Source of the DNA: UBA9611 sp965237595
Lineage (GTDB): Bacteria; Chloroflexota; Dehalococcoidia; Lucifugimonadales; UBA3495
Direction of reading: 5' to 3'
NCBI GenBank assembly: GCA_965237595.1
Contig: CBDEFY010000004.1
Coordinates: 186,001-250,000 of the forward strand
Length of the DNA stretch: 64,000 bases
Shown here one piece after another: positions 1-8,173 of the stretch; position 1 is the first letter of the stretch; the number at the start of each line of letters is the position of its first letter. Below the pieces are notes generated by a model. The model made no database searches. It saw only the letters and a program-made list of their open reading frames with translations, and was not told the origin of the DNA. Both the position numbers and the translations under genes were made by a program.

Positions 1-1116
1 CTCCTCCAGCACGCCGTCCCGGAGGATGTAGGCCCGTCGGGCCGGGGTGCCCTCATGGTCGTACTTGAATGAGCCGTAGCCCTCGATGGTGGGGTCCGAA
101 TAGGCGGTGACCAACGGCGAGGCAATCTGCATGCCCAGTTGGTTGTCCTGCAGGTCCTTGAGGAACCAGGAACGCCCGGCGTAACCCGTCTCGTACTTCA
201 ACGCCCGGTCCAATTCCGAGGGATGGCCGACCACTTCGTGGACCAACAGGGTGTTGAAATGGGGGTCGGTAACCACCGTTACCTCTTTGCCGGGCGGCTT
301 GAGGGGCGGCGCGCTGGCAACCTCCACAGCGTCTGCGCCCAGCTTCCGGCAGAAGTCCACGAAGCTGGGTAGAACGATGGGGCCGTTGGAATAGCCTTCG
401 GCCAAGACTTCCCAGCCGCGTTGGTGGCCGGTGAAGTCGTAGTGTTCAAAGTTTCCGTGCTCGCCGGCGCAGATGGCGATGGCGAACCCCTCGGTCTGGG
501 CGAAGCTCTGATCGATGTCCGCTCCGTCGGAGCTCAGGAAAAGCTCCCGGAGCAGGAAGGTCGAGGCCGAGCAGGCGGAGTAGACGATGTTGCTGCCCTG
601 GCCCTGAAGGGTTTTGCACCCGTCCACGGCCATCTTGACAGTCTCGGACAGCGGCACCTGCCTGGGGTCGGTTGTATAAGCCGCCGGGACCGCGTCTTGG
701 CAGACAGCAACGGGGGCCAGGTCGCTGGAGGTCAGACTGCCGCCCAGATGGGCGTAGCGGCCCTTTAGGTGGGACTTTTGCCGGGCGCTGGCCCGGGCAC
801 GGTTATGGGCTTGCCTGATGCCGTCCCAGACCACGTCTTCGAGCCGGTCCAGGTCCGTTGCGCCCAAGACCCGGCCGAAATAACCGGAAGCGCTGGTCCG
901 GCCTCCGGCGATGGCGCGAACGCCGAAGTCAAAAGCGTAATCATCGGAACTGGCTTTCTCGGCGCCGTTCTCGGCCACGGCGCCCTTCTCTTCCCGGACC
1001 TCGATGCGGAGGTCGCAGTAACGCAGGCCGGGCAGGGTCTTGGCCTTTTCGGCCACCAGCGACTGGAGATTGGCCCGGAACCGGTCCAGGGCGTCTACGG
1101 TCACGCGTTGGGGCAC
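1..1116 (-). CDS. tldD: TldD/PmbA family metalloprotease, 5' part (runs off the left edge)
   Basis: Cytosolic zinc metalloprotease of the TldD/PmbA (modulator of gyrase) family, which processes peptides and helps degrade unfolded antitoxins. The 372 visible codons include the metal motif HEVVGHPSE at about residue 293 (HExxxH type) and end in HEGTPARRAYILRDG, a TldD signature. The start is a GTG with GAGGG about ten bases upstream; an in-frame TAG lies two codons before it, so nothing longer is possible. The C-terminal part, with the last metal-binding cysteine of the family, lies outside the window. The family is clear; tldD is chosen over pmbA because of the HExxxH motif. Confidence 0.9.
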   Translation of the reverse strand, partial: MPQRVTVDALDRFRANLQSLVAEKAKTLPGLRYCDLRIEVREEKGAVAENGAEKASSDDYAFDFGVRAIAGGRTSASGYFGRVLGATDLDRLEDVVWDGIRQAHNRARASARQKSHLKGRYAHLGGSLTSSDLAPVAVCQDAVPAAYTTDPRQVPLSETVKMAVDGCKTLQGQGSNIVYSACSASTFLLRELFLSSDGADIDQSFAQTEGFAIAICAGEHGNFEHYDFTGHQRGWEVLAEGYSNGPIVLPSFVDFCRKLGADAVEVASAPPLKPPGKEVTVVTDPHFNTLLVHEVVGHPSELDRALKYETGYAGRSWFLKDLQDNQLGMQIASPLVTAYSDPTIEGYGSFKYDHEGTPARRAYILRDGVLEE

Positions 1117-1196
1117 GGGCTAATTCCCTCGCCGAGGGCGGTGAACATGGACCGATAATTCCATATCCAGTAGTTCTATATCGATAGGGGTTCGCA

Positions 1197-1400
1197 TCAT
1201 TCCGCATCCCGAAGCCGGGTTAATTCTTCTGAAGTGAGCCCTATTTCCACGGTCCCCAACGAGTTCCGCAGTCGTTCTATCCGATAATGCCTGACGACTT
1301 CCCGGAGGGCTCCTTCAACGGTGTCGCGAACCCCTTTGGTGCCCAGCACCCGCCGTGCATCGTCCAGCAGCGTGTCTTCGGTGACTACTGTCCGCCGCAT
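1197..1400 (-). CDS. VapB-type antitoxin, orphan
   Basis: Small protein of 67 residues that begins MRRTVVTEDTLLDDARRVLG and continues with a segment (GVRDTVEGALREVVRHY) typical of the VapB/DUF2191 antitoxins, which bind DNA and neutralise a PIN-domain VapC RNase. The ATG is preceded by AAGG at eight bases; a GTG three codons upstream is less likely. No VapC-like PIN gene follows: the 80 bases before tldD hold no such frame. It is therefore an orphan antitoxin, either regulating a toxin elsewhere or the leftover of a decayed module. Confidence 0.7.
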   Translation of the reverse strand: MRRTVVTEDTLLDDARRVLGTKGVRDTVEGALREVVRHYRIERLRNSLGTVEIGLTSEELTRLRDAE

Positions 1401-1517
1401 ATCATGCACCTTCCAGATCCGTCCCCATTATCCATATGGTAGGTATACACGAGCCCCCAGCCATGGTCTCCCAATCCGCTCTGAATCTACCTAAGTCGTA
1501 GCATCCATCACGTGCCG

Positions 1518-2672
1518 CTACGCCGACGCGGCCACTGCCTGGGCAACGGTCTGGGCCACCTGCCGGTCCAGGGACCAAGGGATAATATTCTCCGGGGTGG
1601 GCTCTATAATCAGCGCCGCCAGAGCGTTGGCGGCGGCCAGCTTCATGCGGTTGGTCACCCTGGTCGCATGGCAGTCCAAGGCGCCGCGGAAGACGCCGGG
1701 GAAGACCAGGCTGTTGTTGATTTGATTGGGAAAGTCGCTGCGTCCGGTACCCACCACCGCGGCTCCCGCGGCGCGGGCATCGTCGGGCCAGATCTCCGGA
1801 ATGGGATTGGCCATGGCGAAAACGATTGAGTCTTTGGCCATGGACGACACCATCTCCGGGCTTACGGCATCAGCCGCGGAAAGGCCGATGAACACGTCGG
1901 CCCCGCGCAGGGCGTCGGCCAGCCCGCCCTGGGTGTTATCCGGGTTGGTCGTCTCCAGCATGGCCGATTTCACGGCCGTCAGGTTGGACCGGCTGCGGGA
2001 GATGATTCCGGTGCTGTCAACCAAAGTCACGTTGGTGGCGCCGTGGTCCAACAATAGTTTGGTTGAGCCAATACCCCCAGCGCCGGCCCCGGCGAACACG
2101 AATTTTGTGTCTTCGATCTTGCGGCCGGTGACCAGCAGAGAATTGATTACTCCGGCCAGGACGGCGATGGCTGTTCCGTGCTGATCGTCATGGAACACCG
2201 GGATGCCCAAGTCTTGCAGGGCATCTTCAATCTCGAAACAGCGGGGCGCGGCGATGTCTTCCAGATTGATGCCGCCGAAACTGGGCGCCAGGTTGCGCAC
2301 GGTCTGAATGATCGCGTCGTTGTCTTGGGTTCCCAGACAGAGGGGAAAGGCGTCGATGTCGGCCAGGCTTTTAAAAAGGATGGACTTGCCCTCCATCACC
2401 GGCATGGCTGCTTCGGCCCCGATGTTGCCCAGGCCCAATACGGCCGAACCGTCGGTCACCACCGCCACGGTGTTTGCCCGGTTGGTGAGATGGAAGGACT
2501 CGGCTTTGTCCTCGGCGATGGTCAGGCAGACTGTGGCAACGCCGGGCGTGTAGGCGATGGACAGGTCGTCCAAAGTCTCAACCTTCATCTTCGGGGCGAT
2601 GCTGACCTTGCCCCTGGTTTCGCGGTGGCGCTCGACCGCTTTAGTCCCGTAGTCCCTGGTTTCAATCGCCAT
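1518..2672 (-). CDS. NAD(P)-dependent malic enzyme (oxaloacetate-decarboxylating)
   Basis: Oxidative decarboxylation of malate to pyruvate and CO2 in the cytosol. The protein has about 384 residues, the usual length of the short bacterial malic enzymes without a C-terminal phosphotransacetylase domain. Visible motifs are SIAYTPGVATVC near the N-terminus, VVTDGSAVLGLGNIG, the metal-binding FHDDQHGTAIAVLAG, a Rossmann FAGAGAGGIG for NAD(P), and the late FAMANPIPEI segment. The ATG at 2672 has GGAG ten bases upstream; a GTG two codons earlier is the alternative. Cofactor preference cannot be read from the sequence. Confidence 0.92.
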   Translation of the reverse strand: MAIETRDYGTKAVERHRETRGKVSIAPKMKVETLDDLSIAYTPGVATVCLTIAEDKAESFHLTNRANTVAVVTDGSAVLGLGNIGAEAAMPVMEGKSILFKSLADIDAFPLCLGTQDNDAIIQTVRNLAPSFGGINLEDIAAPRCFEIEDALQDLGIPVFHDDQHGTAIAVLAGVINSLLVTGRKIEDTKFVFAGAGAGGIGSTKLLLDHGATNVTLVDSTGIISRSRSNLTAVKSAMLETTNPDNTQGGLADALRGADVFIGLSAADAVSPEMVSSMAKDSIVFAMANPIPEIWPDDARAAGAAVVGTGRSDFPNQINNSLVFPGVFRGALDCHATRVTNRMKLAAANALAALIIEPTPENIIPWSLDRQVAQTVAQAVAASA

Positions 2673-2722
2673 GCTCACCTATCTCCAAAACATTTTGGCC
2701 CGGGGGCCACCGTTCTGCCGGA

Positions 2723-2950
2723 TTAACTCGTTAACTCCACGAAGACCAACAGGCCGACCGCTGTCAGTCCGGCCACCACCACTGTTAACCGGACAAACCA
2801 CGGCGTTGGCCGGGTCGGCTGGCCGGTCTTTCCGGCCATGCGGCGGCGCAGAGGACCCGCCATCTCTGTGAAGGAGTCGTGGCCTTCGGCCCGTAACGCC
2901 GCTATGGTCTCGAGTTCTAATTCGTTGTAGTCTTTCTGTTTTTTTGGCAT
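2723..2950 (-). CDS. small single-span membrane protein
   Basis: A 75-residue protein with a charged N-terminal half (MPKKQKDYNELELETIAALR) and one C-terminal hydrophobic span (WFVRLTVVVAGLTAVGLLVF). I recognise no family. Its start lies five bases after the stop of a decayed ilvD 3' end at 2955-3034, so it was probably once the next gene after an ilvD copy. It sits 50 bases upstream of the malic enzyme on the same strand and may share its transcript. Confidence 0.55.
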   Translation of the reverse strand: MPKKQKDYNELELETIAALRAEGHDSFTEMAGPLRRRMAGKTGQPTRPTPWFVRLTVVVAGLTAVGLLVFVELTS

Positions 2951-2954
2951 GTCA

Positions 2955-3034
2955 TTATCGAGTGACCGCGCCCTCGGAGGCGGACGAGACCAATCTGGCG
3001 TATTTGGCCAGGGCTCCGGTAGTGTAGTTGGGCG
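2955..3034 (-). pseudogene. remnant of an ilvD 3' end
   Basis: Read on the minus strand this stretch encodes PNYTTGALAKYARLVSSAS followed by EGAVTR and a TAA stop. The intact ilvD next door ends PNYTTGALAKYAKLVSSAS, VGAVTH, stop. The two DNA copies differ at roughly one base in six, while the protein stays almost the same. Homology stops abruptly at 3034. It is therefore the last ~26 codons of a diverged ilvD copy, separated from ilvD itself by the toxin-antitoxin pair. Confidence 0.8.
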
Positions 3035-3047
3035 CTCAGACCTCTAA

Positions 3048-3365
3048 TCACCAATCCAGACCAAGCGCGAAATGTATCGCATCAGTTACTGCGTGAAGTT
3101 TCTCGGTTGGGAGACTAGCGATATGACTTTGGAGCCGGTTCTTCGGAATCGTGTCCATGCTGTCAAGGACCGCAGCACAGTTCCTTGGCAGGCCTTCTTC
3201 TGGACCCAAAGGCACTTCGGAAGGTACTCCCCTGAACCGGGTAGTTACAGGCGCGATCGTGACCAGTTCCCTAAAAGAATAGGCCTCGTCGCGGGAAAGC
3301 AACACCACGGGCCTGCGCCCGGTGGGACGAGGTAGGTCGGCCCACCATATTTCACCCCGCCTCAT
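3048..3365 (-). CDS. MazF/PemK-type toxin (endoribonuclease)
   Basis: Predicted mRNA interferase of the MazF/PemK family, 105 residues. It opens with MRRGEIWWADLP, then GRRPVVLLSRDEA, a central APVTTRFRGVPSEVPL and late DSMDTIPKNRL, all in the family order. The ATG overlaps the stop of the upstream antitoxin gene as ATGA, which fixes the start and indicates translational coupling. The module lies between ilvD and a duplicated ilvD 3' end, so it may have arrived as a unit. Confidence 0.88.
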   Translation of the reverse strand: MRRGEIWWADLPRPTGRRPVVLLSRDEAYSFRELVTIAPVTTRFRGVPSEVPLGPEEGLPRNCAAVLDSMDTIPKNRLQSHIASLPTEKLHAVTDAIHFALGLDW

Positions 3366-3625
3366 TCGGTCTTGTCCTCTTCCCACGGGTTTTCTGCAAA
3401 CACCTCGTGCACCAAAGAATTCGCAAACGCTATCTCATCGGCAGTCTCAGGGAACTGTTTGTACCCTTGGATATACCGCTCGATGTCAGCTTGCTCTTTC
3501 TCCCGGCGCAGCCGCTCCTCAACTGCGTCGCGGATGTATTCGCTACGACTCACGCCGCACTTTGCCCGGCTCTTTTCGAGGGCTTCGTAAACCGCTTCTG
3601 GAAGGCTAATCGCTATTTTGGCCAT
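3362..3625 (-). CDS. ribbon-helix-helix antitoxin partner of the MazF-type toxin
   Basis: An 87-residue protein starting MAKIAISLPEAVYEALEK, a ribbon-helix-helix DNA-binding opening, followed by SRSEYIRDAVEERLRRE and an acidic tail suited to binding the toxin. The ATG at 3625 has AAAGG at seven bases; an ATG six codons upstream and a TTG two codons before that are possible but less well placed. It overlaps the toxin start by four bases. A 7-bp inverted repeat just upstream is a likely autoregulatory operator. Confidence 0.85.
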   Translation of the reverse strand: MAKIAISLPEAVYEALEKSRAKCGVSRSEYIRDAVEERLRREKEQADIERYIQGYKQFPETADEIAFANSLVHEVFAENPWEEDKTE

Positions 3626-3638
3626 ATTTGCGCCTTTT

Positions 3639-3667
3639 GTCATACCCAAGTAATACCATAGTATGAC
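3639..3667. promoter_or_regulatory. inverted repeat, candidate operator of the toxin-antitoxin pair
   Basis: GTCATAC and GTATGAC form a perfect 7-bp inverted repeat separated by 15 bases, immediately upstream of the antitoxin start. Ribbon-helix-helix antitoxins normally repress their own promoter through such a site. Function is inferred from position. Confidence 0.5.
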
Positions 3668-3698
3668 AAATGCTATCGATCGGCAACATGGTCACGCG

Positions 3699-5396
3699 CT
3701 AGTGAGTCACCGCCCCTACCGAGGCCGACGAGACCAGTTTGGCGTATTTGGCCAGGGCGCCGGTGGTATAGTTTGGCGGAATGGGCTGCCACTTGCTCCG
3801 CCGGTCGGTAATCTCTTCTTCGGTGAGCTTAACGTTCAACTGCCGGTTTGGGATATCCAGGGTGATGATGTCGCCCTCCGTCAGCAGGGCGATGGGTCCG
3901 CCCATGGCGGCTTCGGGGGCTACGTGGCCCACCATGGGGCCGTGGGACGCTCCGGAGAACCGGCCGTCGGTGACTAGGGCCACGTCGTCGCCCAGCCCTT
4001 GTCCCACGAGGGCGGCGGTGACCGATAACATCTCCTGCATGCCGGGCCCGCCCTTGGGGCCTTCGTAGCGGATAATGACGATGTCCCCGGCCTTGATGTC
4101 ACCCCGCTGGATGGCTTGGAAAGCGGCCGGCTCCTGGTCGAAGACCCGGGCCGGGCCTTCAAACAATCGCTCCTGGTGCCCGGCGACCTTGATTACCGCG
4201 CCGTCGGGTGCCAGGTTTCCCCGGAGGATGGCAAGTCCGCCCGTGGGGCTGCGCGGCGCGTCGACCGTGTAGACCACCGGCTGGTCGTCCACGGTCTCGA
4301 CGGCCTCCACGTTCTCCCGCAACGTCTTGCCGGTTACGGTCATCGCGTCGCCGTGGAGCAGTCCAGCGTTCAGCAGCCGTTTCATGACCAGTGCAATGCC
4401 GCCGTATCGGCTCAGGTCGGCCATGAGGTACTTGCCGGCTGGCTTCATGTCGGCGATGTAAGGCGTATTCCGGCTGATGCGGTCGAAGTCATCCAGGGTC
4501 AGTTCGACTTCAGTCTCGCGGGCGATGGCAATCAGGTGGAGCACCGAATTGGTGGAGCCGCCCATGGACACGGCCACGGTGATGGCGTTCTCGAAGGCCT
4601 GCTTGGTCAGGATGTCACGGGGGCGCACGTCTTCTTCGAGGAGGCGCATCAGGGTCCGGCCCACGTCCCTGGCCTCGCCCAGCTTCCGGGGGTCAATGGC
4701 TGGGGTTGAAGCGTCGCCGGGGAGGGACATGCCCAATGCTTCGATGCTGGTTGACATGGTGTTGGCGGTGAACAGGCCGCCGCAGGAGCCTTCGCCGGGA
4801 CAGGCCACACACTCCAACGCGGTGAGCTCTTCCAGGGTCATATTGCCCTTGGCGTAGGCGCCCACGGCCTCGAACACATCTTGGATGTTCACGTCTTGGC
4901 CCTTGAATTGTCCGGGCATGATGGACCCACCGTACATGAAAATGGCCGGCACATTAAGCCGGGCCATGGCCATCATGCAACCGGGCATGTTCTTGTCACA
5001 CCCGGCGACGGTTATCAGCCCGTCCATGCGCTCGCCGAAGGTGACCAACTCGATGGAATCGGCGATGACCTCCCGGCTGACCAATGAGGTCTTCATACCC
5101 TCGGTGCCCATTGATATGCCGTCGCTGACAGTGATGGTGCCGAACTCAAAGGGCACGCCATCGGCGGAACGGACGCCCTCTTTGGCCGCCTGAGCGAACC
5201 GGTCGAGGTGCACGTTGCAGGGCGTAACGTCGCTGGCCAGGTTGGCGATGGCGACAAAAGGTTTGTTCAGGTCCTCGCGGGTCAGGCCCATGGCCCTCAG
5301 CATCGCCCGGGCCGGCGCCCGCTGGGGGTCATCGGTCAACTCGCTGCTGCGGTGCTTCATGTGGGCGGGCCTGGCGGGTTTCGACGTTGTCGCCAC
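3699..5396 (-). CDS. ilvD: dihydroxy-acid dehydratase
   Basis: IlvD converts 2,3-dihydroxyisovalerate and its isoleucine-pathway homologue to 2-keto acids; an iron-sulfur enzyme of branched-chain amino acid synthesis. About 565 residues, normal for the family. Visible: MKHRSSELTDDPQRAPARAM near the start, the cluster-ligand segment AGCDKNMPGCMMA, then CPGEGSCGGLFTANTM, and DGRFSGASHGPMVGHVAPEA towards the C-terminus. The chosen GTG at 5396 has AGGAG at eight bases; an upstream ATG at 5441 lacks this. An inverted repeat (GGTCAAT 5447-5453 with ATTGACC 5483-5489) lies in the leader and could be regulatory. Confidence 0.95.
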   Translation of the reverse strand: MATTSKPARPAHMKHRSSELTDDPQRAPARAMLRAMGLTREDLNKPFVAIANLASDVTPCNVHLDRFAQAAKEGVRSADGVPFEFGTITVSDGISMGTEGMKTSLVSREVIADSIELVTFGERMDGLITVAGCDKNMPGCMMAMARLNVPAIFMYGGSIMPGQFKGQDVNIQDVFEAVGAYAKGNMTLEELTALECVACPGEGSCGGLFTANTMSTSIEALGMSLPGDASTPAIDPRKLGEARDVGRTLMRLLEEDVRPRDILTKQAFENAITVAVSMGGSTNSVLHLIAIARETEVELTLDDFDRISRNTPYIADMKPAGKYLMADLSRYGGIALVMKRLLNAGLLHGDAMTVTGKTLRENVEAVETVDDQPVVYTVDAPRSPTGGLAILRGNLAPDGAVIKVAGHQERLFEGPARVFDQEPAAFQAIQRGDIKAGDIVIIRYEGPKGGPGMQEMLSVTAALVGQGLGDDVALVTDGRFSGASHGPMVGHVAPEAAMGGPIALLTEGDIITLDIPNRQLNVKLTEEEITDRRSKWQPIPPNYTTGALAKYAKLVSSASVGAVTH

Positions 5397-5553
5397 TGGG
5401 TCATCTCCTGGGTGCTGAAATATCAAGCGCCGAAAAGCCACTGTTCGGTCAATGGATGCGCTCCAGTTTGCCCGAGCGTGTAATTGACCAATTATAAGTG
5501 CCTACATGAAGTGGATACAAGACGCATGTGATTGGGAGGCTGATTCAAATGTA

Positions 5554-5571
5554 AGGGGGTTGCGCCCCTAC
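5554..5571. repeat. short hairpin repeat ending in CCCCTAC
   Basis: AGGGGG, a short loop and CGCCCCT form a hairpin ending in the CCCCTAC motif. Similar hairpins recur at 6132, 36444, 38138 and 41372 in this window. It lies between divergently transcribed ilvD and sodN. Confidence 0.5.
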
Positions 5572-5628
5572 CGATTTTTGATTACTCTTGTGGCTGCTTC
5601 TAATCATGTGTAATCAGGAGGGGCTGCA

Positions 5629-6099
5629 ATGTTTAATCCCATAGGCTGGATCAAGCCAGGAATTGCGCAAGCTCATTGTGATATCCCATGCGGGATTTAC
5701 GACCCAATCGCGGCCAAGATTGCCGCTCAGACCGTGCAGAAGATGGTTCTCAGGATTCAGGCCTTGGAGCGGCCCGATGGGAGTGACACCGCCGAAATGC
5801 AGGACTACGTCAATAAGATTGCCCGGTATGTAACGGTCAAAGAGGAGCATGCTGAAATCTGCAAGAAGGAACTCAGCATCCTCTGGGCCGACTACGCATG
5901 GCCGAACGCGCCAGCGGGTTTCGACCTGCATGGGACGTTCAACGCCGCGTTGAAACTGACGGGCCGTTGCAAGCAGAGCGTGGATATGGCTGCTTGTGAA
6001 GAATTGGTCGCGACGGTGGACAACGTTGCCACCGCTTTCTGGGCCACCAAGAGTGTGGAATACAGCGACCCCAACGCCGCGGCGCGCTACGGTAGTTAA
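5629..6099 (+). CDS. sodN: nickel superoxide dismutase precursor
   Basis: NiSOD disproportionates superoxide. The protein has 156 residues. The nickel hook HCDIPCGIYDP starts at residue 17, preceded by a 16-residue leader that must be cut off so the histidine becomes the new N-terminus. His1, Cys2 and Cys6 of the mature form are all present. The rest, with NKIARYVTVKEEHAEICKKE and ILWADY, fits the four-helix NiSOD fold. AGGAGG lies eight bases before the ATG. The usual leader peptidase gene sodX is not adjacent; the next gene is an unrelated lipoprotein. A perfect 28-bp palindrome follows the stop. Confidence 0.95.
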   Translation: MFNPIGWIKPGIAQAHCDIPCGIYDPIAAKIAAQTVQKMVLRIQALERPDGSDTAEMQDYVNKIARYVTVKEEHAEICKKELSILWADYAWPNAPAGFDLHGTFNAALKLTGRCKQSVDMAACEELVATVDNVATAFWATKSVEYSDPNAAARYGS

Positions 6100-6131
6100 C
6101 CCTTTCCTGGAGACCAGTGGTCGTAGTTGTA

Positions 6132-6159
6132 GTAGGGGCACGGCATGCCGTGCCCCTAC
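6132..6159. terminator. perfect 28-bp palindrome, possible terminator after sodN
   Basis: GTAGGGGCACGGCA followed by its exact reverse complement makes a 14-bp-arm hairpin without a loop, then GTTTTAT. It lies 33 bases after the sodN stop and can end its transcript. It also belongs to the window's family of CCCCTAC palindromes, so it may be a dispersed repeat used as a terminator. Confidence 0.5.
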
Positions 6160-6202
6160 GTTTTATGTGGCACATTCTTAATGCAGGTCATAGGTCGGTG
6201 CG

Positions 6203-6811
6203 ATGAAACATACCGCCGGCGCATTACTAATATCGGCCCTGTTCTTCGGCCTATCAGCCTGCTCCGGGGAGGCCTCCTCAAGCCCAACGGAGGTTGGCCG
6301 TGACGTTGCCGAGTTGATTGCCGTGGCGGACCAGGCCAACGCTTTGGCCGAGGGGGTGGCTGCGGATCCCGTGCTCAGACAAGTGGATCTGGGCCGGGAC
6401 CCGGTGCGCTGGGGCATCCGCTTCACAGACGCGGCGGCCACCCAGGAAATCACCGTTGCTGTTCCCCTGAAAGATGTGCCCAGCGATAAATGGGAGGTGA
6501 TTACCGGCATCTCACCACTCGTTGGCCACCAGTCTTCGGGGCTTATTCTGGACGGTTTGCAGGTAGTCCCGGGTGCGGTGATCGAAGCAGCCACAAAGCA
6601 CTGGAACGGTTGCCCGGTACACGGGTTGACCCTGACCGGCGAGGATCGCCAACTGACGTGGTACATCTTCTGTAGCCTGCCTGAAGGGGTCGTCTCGGGA
6701 ACGATGGATGGTGTTACCGGGGAGTTTGTGGCTTCTCTTGCGCCTCCTGCCCAACTACCGCCCACGGCCACTCCTGACTGCGAGCGCTACAAATCAGCCC
6801 AGGGTTGTTAG
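6203..6811 (+). CDS. uncharacterised lipoprotein
   Basis: A 202-residue protein with a lipoprotein signal: short basic start, hydrophobic stretch and lipobox LSAC with the lipidated cysteine at residue 20, followed by a Ser/Pro/Thr-rich linker. The remainder is soluble with a few cysteines (WNGCPVHGLTL, YIFCSLPEG, and a C-terminal CERYKSAQGC) that could form disulfides. I recognise no domain. Its 3' end overlaps the convergent hemL by 18 bases. It is likely anchored to the outer face of the membrane. Confidence 0.7.
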   Translation: MKHTAGALLISALFFGLSACSGEASSSPTEVGRDVAELIAVADQANALAEGVAADPVLRQVDLGRDPVRWGIRFTDAAATQEITVAVPLKDVPSDKWEVITGISPLVGHQSSGLILDGLQVVPGAVIEAATKHWNGCPVHGLTLTGEDRQLTWYIFCSLPEGVVSGTMDGVTGEFVASLAPPAQLPPTATPDCERYKSAQGC

Positions 6812-8080
6812 AGCGTCCTCGGCTTTAGCTATGGTGGCGTCGATGTCGGCCTCAGTGTGGGCGGTGGAGACGAAGCCGGCCTCGAATTGGGAAGGGGCGA
6901 TGTATACACCGCGCTCCTGCATCGCATGGAAGTAGCGTGCATACATTGACGTGTCCGAACCCTCGGCGTGGGCCAGGGCCGCCACTGGGCCGGGATTGAA
7001 GAACCCGGTGAACATGGAGCCGACGCGATTGACGGTCGAGGGTATCTCCACCTCTTGGAAGGCCTTGGCCAGGCCGTCGGTCAACCGCTGGGCCAGGCTT
7101 TCCAACCGCTCAAAGGAACCCGGCTTCTGCAATTCGGTTAGAGTGGCGATGCCCGCGCTTACAGCCAGCGGGTTGCCGGATAGGGTGCCCGCTTGATACA
7201 TGGCCCCCAGGGGCGCCACCATCTCCATCACGTCTTTGCGTCCGCCGTAGGCCCCCACCGGCAGGCCGCCGCCGATGATTTTGCCCATGGTGGTGATGTC
7301 CGGGTTTATGCCGTAGAGGCCCTGGGCCCCGCTGGGCCCGACCCGGAAGCCGGTAATCACTTCGTCGAAGATTAACAGAGCGCCGTTACCCTGAGTGATT
7401 TCCCGAAGCGATTTCAAGAACCCTGGGGCTGGAGGAATCACTCCCATATTGCCCGCCACCGGCTCGATGATGATGGCGGCGATGCCGGCGGGGTTGGCCG
7501 CGAAGAACTTTTCCACCGACTCGACGTCATTATAGTCGGCCACCAGGGTCTCGCTGGCGTAGGACTCGGGCACTCCAGCGCTGGTGGGGATGCCGTGGGT
7601 CAACGCACCCGAGCCGGCCTTGACCAGGAGGCCGTCGGCGTGGCCGTGGTAGCAGCCAGCGAACTTGATTATCTTGTCGCGGCCGGTGAACGCCCGGGCC
7701 AGTCGAATGGCGCTCATGCACGCCTCGGTGCCCGAATTGACCAGCCGGACGGATTCCACCGACGGCAGGCTGGCGCAAATCATCTTGGCCAGCTCTACTT
7801 CCTGCGCCACCGGAGCGCCGAAACTGGTGCCGCCCTCAACGGTCTTTTTCAAGGCCTCGACCACCGCCGGATGGGAGTGTCCCAGCACCAGGGGCCCCCA
7901 AGAGCCGAGGTAATCGATGTACTCGTTGCCGTCGACGTCCCAGACCCGCGCTCCCTGTCCGCGGGCGATGAATGGCGGGGTGCCGCCCACGGCCCGAAAG
8001 GACCGGACGGGGCTGTTGACGCCGCCGGGGATGTATTTCTGTGCCTCGGCGAAAAGTGCTTCCGACTTGCTAAGTTGCAT
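6794..8080 (-). CDS. hemL: glutamate-1-semialdehyde 2,1-aminomutase
   Basis: HemL converts glutamate-1-semialdehyde to 5-aminolevulinate, the last step of the C5 route to tetrapyrroles. It has 428 residues, the normal length. Visible: PGGVNSPVRSFRAVGG at the start, VNSGTEACMSAIRLAR, CYHGHADGLL, IFDEVITGFRV, and GKIIGGGLPVGAYGG with the pyridoxal-phosphate lysine. It is the last gene of the minus-strand tetrapyrrole operon, 93 bases after hemB. HemA, which makes its substrate, is not in the window. Confidence 0.97.
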   Translation of the reverse strand: MQLSKSEALFAEAQKYIPGGVNSPVRSFRAVGGTPPFIARGQGARVWDVDGNEYIDYLGSWGPLVLGHSHPAVVEALKKTVEGGTSFGAPVAQEVELAKMICASLPSVESVRLVNSGTEACMSAIRLARAFTGRDKIIKFAGCYHGHADGLLVKAGSGALTHGIPTSAGVPESYASETLVADYNDVESVEKFFAANPAGIAAIIIEPVAGNMGVIPPAPGFLKSLREITQGNGALLIFDEVITGFRVGPSGAQGLYGINPDITTMGKIIGGGLPVGAYGGRKDVMEMVAPLGAMYQAGTLSGNPLAVSAGIATLTELQKPGSFERLESLAQRLTDGLAKAFQEVEIPSTVNRVGSMFTGFFNPGPVAALAHAEGSDTSMYARYFHAMQERGVYIAPSQFEAGFVSTAHTEADIDATIAKAEDALTTLG

Positions 8081-8173
8081 GTTTGTCCCTGATTGATTAT
8101 CGGGTGGGAGACGTTTATTCCGTTTCTTTCAGCCCGCGGGCCACTTCTGGATTCAAACTTGCCTGAGAGAAAT

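Noticed and set aside
941..1207. A minus-strand frame of 88 codons downstream of the VapB-like gene, as a possible VapC toxin
   Set aside because: It overlaps tldD over most of its length, has no PIN-domain motif and is rich in Arg/Pro, as a shadow frame would be.
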